From: Thiothrix litoralis
GTDB lineage: Bacteria > Pseudomonadota > Gammaproteobacteria > Thiotrichales > Thiotrichaceae
Reading direction: 5' to 3'
NCBI RefSeq assembly: GCF_017901135.1
Contig: NZ_CP072801.1
Coordinates: 1,674,001-1,738,000, forward strand
Length of the DNA: 64,000 nucleotides
Of the stretch, positions 7,814 through 14,951 are shown piece after piece. Each line of letters opens with the position of its first letter. Position 1 is the first letter of the stretch. The notes under the pieces were generated by a model, which saw nothing but the letters and a program-made list of their open reading frames with translations, made no database searches and had not been told where the DNA came from. Both the position numbers and the translations under genes were made by a program.

Positions 7814-8965
7814 TCACCGAGAACAGGACGACGACACCGAAATGCCATCGCCACTAACATTCTCTCCAAAGGCTAACACCGCCAGCCCGGCGGCTAAAAT
7901 GTTACGTGCTGCATTCACGTCACGGTCGTGGGTTGTGCCGCATTCGGGGCACTCCCACGATCGCACGTCCAGCGGCATGTTTTCTTTCACGAACCCACAG
8001 CAGGAACAGCGTTTAGTGGACGGGAAGAATCTCCCTATCTCAACGTATGTCCTCCCGTACCAGCCAGCTTTGTACGCAAGCTGGCGAGTGAACTCACCCC
8101 AACTTGCATCCGCAATGTGCTTGGCTAACGTTGGGTTCTTAATCATGTTCTTCACGGCGAGGTTTTCAGCACAAACCACTTGGTTCTCGTTAATCAGTTT
8201 GCGGGACAACTTGTGCAAGTTGTCCGAACGGTCATCGGAAATTTTCGCGTGAACACGGGCGACCTTGCGTTTAGCTTTCAACCGGTTCTTGCTGCCGAGT
8301 GTCTTCTTGGCAAGACGGCGTTGGTACTTCGCGAGTTTAGCCGCGTGTTGTGCGGTGTGGCGGGGATTACCGGATTTAAAACCGTCAGAGGTAACGAACA
8401 AATCCTTGATGCCCACGTCAATGCCTGCCTTTTTATCGGTGACGGGCAACAGCGTGGGTTCAAATTCACACAAGCAAGACACAAAATAGCGTCCGGCCTG
8501 ATCTTTGGAAACAGTAACCGTGGTGGGGTCAGCCGGAAGTGCCTGACTCCACTTGATATTCAGCGGTTTATCGCACTTCGCCAGTTTCAATTCACCGTCA
8601 CGGTAGCTGAACGCGCGGTACGTGAATTCAGCCGATTGGCGGTGCTTTTTAGATTTGAAGACAGGGTATTTTGCCCGACCTTCAAAGAAGTTTTTGAACG
8701 CCGTTTGCTGATTCCTCAAGCATTGTTGCAGCGGAACACTGGAAACGTCGTTCAGGAAAGTAGCTTCAGGCAGTTTTTTGATGGCAGTCAGTTGGGAACT
8801 CGCTTTCGTGTACCCAACTTTTTCCTGAGCCTGATAGTAGGCATCCGTGCGGTAACGCAAGATGCTGTTGTAAACGTAGCGCACACAACCGAACGTCTGA
8901 ACCAGCAACGTTTCTTGTTGTGGGTCTGGGTAGAATCGGAATTGGTAGGCGCGTTTAGTTTTCAT
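7814..8965 (-). CDS. tnpB: TnpB RNA-guided endonuclease, full length
   Basis: 383 residues, normal TnpB size. The N-terminal OrfB helix-turn-helix region (AYQFRFYPDPQQ, FGCVRYVYNSIL) is followed by a split RuvC fold with all three acidic residues: GIDVGIKDL (Asp), VCAENLAVKNM (Glu) and THDRDVNAARN (Asp). A four-Cys zinc finger (CSCCG ... CPECG) sits between the last two. It is therefore predicted to be active for reRNA-guided DNA cleavage. Characterised relatives protect IS605-type elements from loss by cutting the empty donor site. There is no clear Shine-Dalgarno before the ATG. A close relative begins at 63668. Confidence 0.92.
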   Translation of the reverse strand: MKTKRAYQFRFYPDPQQETLLVQTFGCVRYVYNSILRYRTDAYYQAQEKVGYTKASSQLTAIKKLPEATFLNDVSSVPLQQCLRNQQTAFKNFFEGRAKYPVFKSKKHRQSAEFTYRAFSYRDGELKLAKCDKPLNIKWSQALPADPTTVTVSKDQAGRYFVSCLCEFEPTLLPVTDKKAGIDVGIKDLFVTSDGFKSGNPRHTAQHAAKLAKYQRRLAKKTLGSKNRLKAKRKVARVHAKISDDRSDNLHKLSRKLINENQVVCAENLAVKNMIKNPTLAKHIADASWGEFTRQLAYKAGWYGRTYVEIGRFFPSTKRCSCCGFVKENMPLDVRSWECPECGTTHDRDVNAARNILAAGLAVLAFGENVSGDGISVSSSCSR

Positions 8966-9082
8966 TATTCACAAAATATCGTATATTTCGTGAAGAGTCA
9001 ACAACCGAAGATAGCAAACCAAACGGAGGAGCGAGAAGAGGGTCGGCTGTCGCCGACGCGCTATCCCTCCCCATGCCTAAAG

Positions 9083-10667
9083 GTTAGCGTTCACGCCCTC
9101 TATTAGGCATTTCAGCGACTTTGTAGTAAATTCTCCCCATCCCAACAGCGAGTCATTTTCCCCTTGTTAGCCCCCGTTTCCCACTTACCCACGACACTGG
9201 ATGAAGCGCATCAGGTAATCGTGCGCCAACAAGAACGAATAGCTGAGTTGGAGAAGCAAGTGGCACGGGTAGCAGTGCTGGAGCAACAAGTCGAAGCCCT
9301 GCAACAACATATCGAAGAACTAGTGGCTAAATTCGGCAGCAGTTCGCTCAACAGTTCCAAACCGCCCTCATCCGACAGTCCCGAACAACGGGCGTTGCGC
9401 CCTAAACGCAAGGGGAGTAGCCGCGCTCAGGGTGGCCAACCGGGGCATCCGCGTCACGAACGGGCGTTATATCCTGCCGAACAAGTGACGCGCACCGAAC
9501 AGTATTTCCCTGAAAGCACCTGTCCCTGTGGCGGTGCAGTGGCGATTGACTGGGGAAACCCTTACTGCCATCAGGTCACGGATATTGCGCCGCCACCACC
9601 GCCGGATGTGACGGAACACCAGTTTTACCACGGTATTTGCCAATCCTGCGGCATCAAGCATCACAGTCAGTGGCCCGATTGGGTGCCGAGCGGTCAAATG
9701 GGCGCGGGCGTTATTGCATGGGTGGTGATCCTGAGCGGTCAGTTCCGCCTGTCGATGCGTCAGATTCAAGTGCTGTTGTGGGAAATGTGCCAGATACGTT
9801 TCAGCACGGGTGCAATCAGCAACGCCCAAGGCAAAGCGATTCCGTGGATGGGCCGCTGTACCGTCAAGTGGGTCAGCATGTGCGCGAACAAGCAGTGTGC
9901 CATGCCGATGAAACCCGCCATTATCGGGGGACGAACACCTATTGGTTATGGGCATTGGCGGATAATACGGTCAGTTACTTCATGACCCATTACTCCCGTG
10001 GCAAGGCGGCGGCGGATGCGTTGCTGGGTAGCTTTAGCGGTTATTTAGTCACCGACCACTTCAGTGGTTACGGCAATGTCCCGCCCGAACGGCGGCAACT
10101 GTGTTGGGCGCATTTGATCCGGCACTTCCGCAAAATAGCAGGACGCTGTGGCGAAGGGGGAATCGTGGGCAAACGCCTGTTGTTACTCGCTTATGCCACG
10201 ATTCGCACCCATCACCGTTGGCAACAACATCCCGACCAAGCCACCCGCTACCGACGGCGGATACTGCGCTTGCGCCGCAGCTTCCAAGCCACGCTCAACC
10301 AAGGTGTGGCTTTGCACAATTGCAAGCGCACCACCAACCAATGTAAGCATCTGCTCAAGGATGAGGCGATGTGTTGGACATTCCTCAAGGATGACCGGAT
10401 TCCCCTCACCAATAACCGTGCTGAGCGGGTGATCAGGCCGTATGTGCAATGGCGCAAAACCAGCTTTGCCAGCCAGTCGGCACAAGGTGACAGGTTTCGT
10501 CCGACGGTGCTGACGGTGTTGGGAACGGCGCGTCAATTGGGCATGAATATGGCGACCTTGATGCGCGAAGTTTGCTCCCAAGGCTTGGCGCATAAGCCCG
10601 TCTCGGTGCGCTTCCCGTTGGATCAAGCCAGTGCCTGCAACCCGCTACAGATGGCGTGAACGCTAAC
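9083..10667 (+). mobile_element. IS66-family (ISBst12-like) insertion sequence
   Basis: 1585 bp bounded by perfect 15-bp inverted repeats, GTTAGCGTTCACGCC at 9083-9097 and its complement at 10653-10667; the right repeat contains the transposase stop codon. The size, the single transposase gene and the GTTAGCG terminus fit tnpC-only IS66 elements. The 8-bp flanks (GCCTAAAG and TCGCCTGA) differ, so no target duplication remains. The right flank is a 5'-truncated second IS66 transposase and the left flank is a TnpB left end, so this junction has been rearranged. Confidence 0.75.
9164..10659 (+). pseudogene. IS66-family transposase, single frameshift
   Basis: The N-terminal half (9164 to about 9850) has a leucine-zipper-like coiled coil, the SSLNSSKPPSSD motif and a CPCGG..CQSCG zinc-binding region. 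The C-terminal half continues in another frame with the DDE residues (VCHADETRHY, LVTDHFSGY, NNRAERVIRPYV). The halves join in sense if one G is restored to the GGG run at 9850-9852 (one base missing). IS66 transposases are normally a single ORF, so this is best read as a frameshift mutation or a homopolymer sequencing error. Programmed frameshifting is less likely because no strong slippery heptamer is present. The apparent start is TTG at 9164. Confidence 0.8.
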
Positions 10668-11807
10668 TCGCCTGATCATGTGGAACATTATGGTATCGAA
10701 GGGCATTGTGAATGCGGCTTACCCTTGTCCGAAGCCCTGCTCGACACAGGTGAACGCCGCCAGCAATGGGACATCCCGGCTCCGCAAATCGTGGTGACAG
10801 AATACCGCCAACTCATTGGCACTTGTAGCTGCGGCAACGTTCATAAAGGCAAGTTCCCAACGTCCCTGCCGCCTTACATCAGTTACGGCGCACGTCTGAA
10901 AGCCTATACGGTGGGTTTAGTACAAGGTCACTTCATTTCGCTGTCACGGGTAACGGAGATTGTGTCCGACCAATACGGAGTCAAGCCTTCCGATGGCAGT
11001 GTGCAACGCTGGATCGGTCAGGCGAGTGAAAACCTTGCGACAACGTACACGGACATTCGGGACACCATCAGCAGCAGTGCCGTGGCGAACTTTGATGAAA
11101 GTGGTATCCGAGCGCAAGGCAAGACCCAATGGCTGCATGTGGCAGCCACCCCGGAAGCCGTTTACTACACTGCCCATGCACGGCGCGGACAGGAGGCAAT
11201 GACGGCGGCGGGAATCCTACCGGTATTTCAAGGCGTTGCGGTTCATGATCATTGGAAACCTTATTTCCGCTTTGATCATGTGGTACACAGCCTTTGCGTA
11301 ACGCATCTGCTGCGGGAGTTGAACTACTTTGATGAAACCCTCAAGCATCAATGGCCAGCACAACTCAAACAAGTCTTGATTGATGCCAAAACAGCCGTGG
11401 CACAGGCAAAAGCAGTACAACAAACGTCACTGTCGCCGGAGCAAATTGCCGACGTGGAGCAGCGTTATGACCAATGGCTGAACCACGGACTGTTGATTTT
11501 CCCCGAACAACCCAAAACCAGCCCTACTAAACAAGGTAAAGCCAAACAAGACCCTGCCAGAAACTTGTTATGCCGTCTGCGCGATTTCAAGGATTCGGTG
11601 TTGCGATTCATTCAGCGGTTTGACGTACCGTTTGACAACAATCTGGCTGAACGAGCTGTTCGACCCGTCAAAGTCAAACTCAAGGTGGCGGGTGGATTCC
11701 GGGCAATGGGCGGTGCTGATGCTTTTTGTGTCATTCGTTCTGTGTGGGAAACTGACAAACTTCAGGAACGAAATCCGTTTGAGTCCCTCAGAGCGGTTTT
11801 CGGATAG
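10656..11807 (+). pseudogene. IS66-family transposase, 5'-truncated
   Basis: 383 codons of a second, different IS66 transposase beginning inside the right inverted repeat of the preceding IS, whose GTG supplies an artificial start. The leucine zipper and SSxNSSKPPSSD region of the family are missing, so roughly the first 100 or more residues are lost. The remainder is good: a zinc-binding CECG..CSCG region, and catalytic residues in VANFDESGIR, VAVHDHWKPYF and NNLAERAVRPVK. Its own right end is probably the GAGTAGTTAC sequence ending at 11820. Whether the shortened protein is made or functional is doubtful. Confidence 0.75.
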
Positions 11808-11831
11808 ACTGAGTAGTTACGATTTTTTCTA

Positions 11832-11853
11832 CATATTTACTCCATTTTCTGGG
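11832..11853 (+). promoter_or_regulatory. 11-bp direct-repeat operator upstream of kefB
   Basis: CATATTTACTC followed directly by CATTTTCTGGG, then TTTACC. It is embedded in a stretch of about 36 bp that recurs with four visible mismatches at 14000-14036, before the next operon. The match to the YHYH promoter boxes (CATATTTCCCT/CACATTTCCCT) is clear in the first unit. It is 64 bp before the small ORF at 11917 and about 200 bp before kefB. Confidence 0.5.
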
Positions 11854-11916
11854 TTTACCCTGCCGGGCATTGAGTTCAACGGCTGAGAAAAGCTGCTTAA
11901 ACCCTGCAACCAGATC

Positions 11917-12051
11917 ATGGAAACAGGGCAAAAGCCAAATGAACTTGCAACAACATACCCGACATTTCAAATCAAGATTGACCGTGAGCAAAACCGTTTG
12001 CGGGAAGATGATTGTGTCGATATCGAAGCCATTATTACGGGAGCTAAATAA
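11917..12051 (+). CDS. Possible 44-residue ORF ahead of kefB
   Basis: A short frame (MET-GQKPNELATTYPTFQIK ... IEAIITGAK) whose TAA overlaps the kefB ATG (TAATG), giving classic translational coupling. It contains the kefB Shine-Dalgarno (GGGAG). No Shine-Dalgarno of its own is evident, and the frame continues a few codons upstream to a stop at 11884. It could be a leader or coupling peptide, or the remnant 3' end of a gene lost when the IS66 elements arrived. No family recognised. Confidence 0.3.
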   Translation: METGQKPNELATTYPTFQIKIDREQNRLREDDCVDIEAIITGAK

Positions 12052-13973
12052 TGGATGGATTTCTATTTCAGGCATTTATTTATCTGTGTGCCGCTGTTAT
12101 TGCCGTACCCATTGCCAAACGTCTGGGATTGGGTTCGGTGCTTGGCTATCTGATTGCCGGGATCGTTATCGGCCCGCTAACAGGATTGGTCGGTTCCAAT
12201 GCAGAAGCGATGCAAGAACTTCAGAACTTCGCCGAGTTTGGCGTGGTAATGATGCTGTTTCTGGTCGGCCTGGAACTGGAACCGCACATGTTGTGGGAAA
12301 TGCGCAACCGTTTGCTAGGGCTGGGAGGCTTGCAGGTAAGCATTACGACTGCCCTGATTACCGGCGCGGCCTTGTTACTAGGGCTGTACTGGAGTGTGGC
12401 GCTGGCTATCGGCCTGATACTTTCACTGTCGTCGACAGCCATCGTGCTGCAAACCTTGAACGAGAAAGGCTTGACCAAAACGGATGGGGGGCGTGCCAGC
12501 TTCTCGATATTGCTATTTCAGGATATGGCCGTCATTCCCATACTGGCGCTGATACCGCTGCTGGCCTTACCAGAACTGACGAATGAAGCGGCTGCCCATA
12601 CGCAAACGCAGGGTGAACATCTGAGTCTGGTCACGGGCTTGCCCGGTTGGGCACATGCGCTGGTTGTCATAAATGCTGTAGCGGCCATTCTACTCTGCGG
12701 GCACTTTCTGGCGCGTCCCCTGTTTCGTTTCATTGCCACCACGCGTCTGCCGGAAATATTTACGGCCAGCGCATTGCTGCTGGTAATCGGCATTGCCCTG
12801 CTGATGACACTGGTTGGGCTTTCCCCTGCACTGGGTACATTTCTGGCGGGCGTGGTGCTGGCGGATAGCGAGTTTCGCCATGAACTGGAATCAAACATCG
12901 AACCATTCAAGGGGCTACTGCTGGGTCTGTTCTTTATCACGGTCGGCGCAGGTATCGACGTTAAAATCCTGTTTGGTGACTTCACCACCATACTGGGGCT
13001 GACCTTGGGCGTGATGCTGCTCAAAGGCGCGGTGTTATTCGGCCTTGCACGGCTGTTCAGCCTGAAGCTGGGCGACAAATGGCTGTTTACACTGGGGCTG
13101 TCACAGGTAGGTGAATTCGGCTTTGTGTTATTGAATTTCTCTTTGGGGCAATATGTACTGCCCCCCGAACTGGCGCAAACCCTATCACTGGTGGTTGCCC
13201 TTTCCATGTTGCTGACACCTATCCTGTTTATTTTTTATGACAAGTTCATCCCGACACGTTTACAGAGACAGAATAATGCAGAAGCGGATGCCATCGACGA
13301 ACAAGGCTCCGTCATTATCGCGGGCAGTGGCCGTTTCGGACAAATCGTCAACCGCCTGCTGATATCCAGTGGTATATCGACCGTGGTGCTGGATCACGAA
13401 GCCTCAACGATTGATATGCTGCGCCAGTTTGGCATCAAGAGCCATTATGGCGATGCTTCGCGACCGGATTTGTTACACGCCGCCGGTATCGAACAGGCAA
13501 GGGCACTGGTTATAGCCATCGACGACCAGAAGCGCACGGTCGAAATCGTTGAATACGTCAAGCGTCGTTACCCGCATATCAAAATTTTTGCACGTGCTTT
13601 CGACATCAAGCATGACTACACACTCAAGAAAAAAGGCGCGGATGTTGCCGTGCGTGAGGTGTTCAGCGGCTCCTTGCAAATGGGCGCTGAAGTCCTGAAA
13701 GCGCTGGGAATGCATCCGTTCGATGTGGAGAAAATGAGTCATGCTTTCCGCCGTCATGATCAGGCAGCCACGGAACAACTGTACGGAATCTGGGATCAGG
13801 ATCCCGATATTATCAATAACCAGCTATTCATCACCCGCGCCCAGGAACACAGTGAAACGCTCAGGGAAATACTGGAAGTTGACCTACTGCAACTGCATGA
13901 CTGCACTGAACGGGGCTGGACACCACCGCCCAAAGATTATGCGCAGAAGCTGGTTGATCAGCACCCAACATAA
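12051..13973 (+). CDS. CPA2-family K+/H+ antiporter with RCK domain (KefB/KefC type)
   Basis: 640 residues. About 12 transmembrane helices (residues 1-395) form the Na_H_Exchanger fold, with typical segments IAKRLGLGSVLGYLIAGIVIGP, GVVMMLFLVGLELEP and LSSTAIVLQTL. A cytosolic RCK/TrkA-N domain begins at GSVIIAGSGRFGQIVNRLL (about 418), a Rossmann nucleotide-binding motif, and runs to about residue 530; a C-terminal tail of about 100 residues follows. It is an inner-membrane K+ efflux or K+/H+ exchange protein, in relatives gated by glutathione adducts or nucleotides. GGGAG lies 8 bp before the ATG. The upstream 11-bp repeats link it to the YHYH and flavoprotein operons. Confidence 0.9.
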   Translation: MDGFLFQAFIYLCAAVIAVPIAKRLGLGSVLGYLIAGIVIGPLTGLVGSNAEAMQELQNFAEFGVVMMLFLVGLELEPHMLWEMRNRLLGLGGLQVSITTALITGAALLLGLYWSVALAIGLILSLSSTAIVLQTLNEKGLTKTDGGRASFSILLFQDMAVIPILALIPLLALPELTNEAAAHTQTQGEHLSLVTGLPGWAHALVVINAVAAILLCGHFLARPLFRFIATTRLPEIFTASALLLVIGIALLMTLVGLSPALGTFLAGVVLADSEFRHELESNIEPFKGLLLGLFFITVGAGIDVKILFGDFTTILGLTLGVMLLKGAVLFGLARLFSLKLGDKWLFTLGLSQVGEFGFVLLNFSLGQYVLPPELAQTLSLVVALSMLLTPILFIFYDKFIPTRLQRQNNAEADAIDEQGSVIIAGSGRFGQIVNRLLISSGISTVVLDHEASTIDMLRQFGIKSHYGDASRPDLLHAAGIEQARALVIAIDDQKRTVEIVEYVKRRYPHIKIFARAFDIKHDYTLKKKGADVAVREVFSGSLQMGAEVLKALGMHPFDVEKMSHAFRRHDQAATEQLYGIWDQDPDIINNQLFITRAQEHSETLREILEVDLLQLHDCTERGWTPPPKDYAQKLVDQHPT

Positions 13974-14005
13974 TGGCTTACTTCACCATTTCCAGCTTGT
14001 TTCTA

Positions 14006-14027
14006 CACATTTACTCCACTTTCTGGG
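14006..14027 (+). promoter_or_regulatory. 11-bp direct-repeat operator upstream of ferredoxin operon
   Basis: CACATTTACTC followed by CACTTTCTGGG, then TTTACC, 50 bp before the ferredoxin ATG. The 36-bp context duplicates the site at 11832, and the first unit matches the YHYH promoter boxes. The same regulator is inferred. Confidence 0.55.
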
Positions 14028-14076
14028 TTTACCCTGACAGGTAATCCAGTCAAAACTCACCCATTAGGGGGTATCC

Positions 14077-14292
14077 ATGAGCATACACAGTATTAACGGC
14101 TGCATCGGCTGTGAAGAATGCATCAAATCCTGTCCCACAGATGTCATACGTCTGGACCCGAAGACAAAAAAGGCGGTCATCAAATACGTGGCAGATTGCC
14201 AGATTTGTCATTTGTGCCGCCTGTATTGCCCGGTGGATGCCATCATTATCGCACCGGAAAAAACCATACCGGTGATTGTATCGTGGGGCTAA
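14077..14292 (+). CDS. Two-[4Fe-4S] ferredoxin-like protein
   Basis: 71 residues with two complete CxxCxxCxxxCP motifs: CIGCEECIKSCP and CQICHLCRLYCP. This is a bacterial-type 2[4Fe-4S] protein that resembles the electron-transfer subunit of adenylylsulfate reductase or fumarate-reductase-like enzymes in style. There is no signal peptide, so it is cytoplasmic. It is the first gene of a tight three-gene operon (2-bp gap, then a 4-bp overlap). It could feed electrons to the membrane protein encoded next. A GGGGGTAT sequence precedes the ATG. Confidence 0.85.
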   Translation: MSIHSINGCIGCEECIKSCPTDVIRLDPKTKKAVIKYVADCQICHLCRLYCPVDAIIIAPEKTIPVIVSWG

Positions 14293-14294
14293 CC

Positions 14295-14951
14295 ATGCAG
14301 ATTCATCCTAAAAAAATCGTTATCATTATTGCACTACTCATTTTCATCGCCTTGCCAGCACTCCTGTTTGCGCTGGGAAGCGCCCCCTCTCGTAGCCTGT
14401 TAAAAGATTCGCTCTCGCTCCTGACCGTCTTGGCCTTCTCTTTCATGCTGCAACAGCTTTTTCTCACGCGTAATTTTAAAGGCATCCAGGCATATTACAA
14501 GTTAAGCCAACTATCTAATATTCATAAATATATTGGCTATTTTGTTGTAACGGTTTTTCTGTTTCACCCTGTTTTGCTGGTCGTGCCAAGGTTCTTTGAA
14601 GCAGGCGTCAAACCGCTGGATGCCTTGATCACCCTTTTGACAACCTTTCAAAGTTTGGGTGTTGTGCTCGGCTTGATTGCTTGGGGTCTGATGCTCCTGC
14701 TGGGCATGACTGCCATCTTTCGCTACAAACTGGTGCAAAAGCTGGGCATTAAATACAAAGCATGGCGGCTGTTTCATGGCGCTTTGTCTGTCCTATTCAT
14801 TTCGATAGCCAGTTGGCACGCCATTGAGCTTGGACGCCATGTCGATACCCTGATGGCAAGCTTCATCATGGTCTTCGCGGTCAGCGGGGCAGTGCTTTTA
14901 GTCAAACAATATGTATTAACCACGGAAAAACGCACAGGTGTAACGTCATGA
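14295..14951 (+). CDS. Ferric-reductase-like transmembrane (haem b) protein
   Basis: 218 residues, about six transmembrane helices, resembling the ferric-reductase/NOX/YedZ membrane domain. His residues that could ligate haem lie in YFVVTVFLFHPVLL, RLFHGALSVLF and ASWHAIELGRH. The ATG at 14295 is used; longer readings overlap the ferredoxin gene out of frame. It ends inside the next gene (ATGA overlap). Placed between a cytoplasmic ferredoxin and a Tat-exported flavoprotein, it is well suited to carry electrons across the inner membrane (inference), as MsrQ does for MsrP. Confidence 0.8.
   Translation: MQIHPKKIVIIIALLIFIALPALLFALGSAPSRSLLKDSLSLLTVLAFSFMLQQLFLTRNFKGIQAYYKLSQLSNIHKYIGYFVVTVFLFHPVLLVVPRFFEAGVKPLDALITLLTTFQSLGVVLGLIAWGLMLLLGMTAIFRYKLVQKLGIKYKAWRLFHGALSVLFISIASWHAIELGRHVDTLMASFIMVFAVSGAVLLVKQYVLTTEKRTGVTS

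Larger units (their letters stand above)
7781..9082 (-). mobile_element. TnpB-only IS605/IS1341-type element
   Basis: A tnpB gene flanked by structured ends. On its 3' side a stem-loop (7784-7804, CCCC..GGCT / AGCC..GGGG) is the usual right-end structure, next to where a guide (omega/reRNA) transcript would end. The left end contains a GTCGGC..GCCGAC hairpin (about 9033-9048) shared nearly base for base with the second TnpB element at 63530. No Y1 transposase (tnpA) is present, so mobility would need a transposase in trans. The outer left boundary is blurred by the abutting IS66 element at 9083. Confidence 0.7.

Noticed and set aside
10656-11807. Second IS66 transposase as an intact gene
   Set aside because: Its apparent start lies in another IS's terminal repeat, and the conserved N-terminal region of the family is missing.
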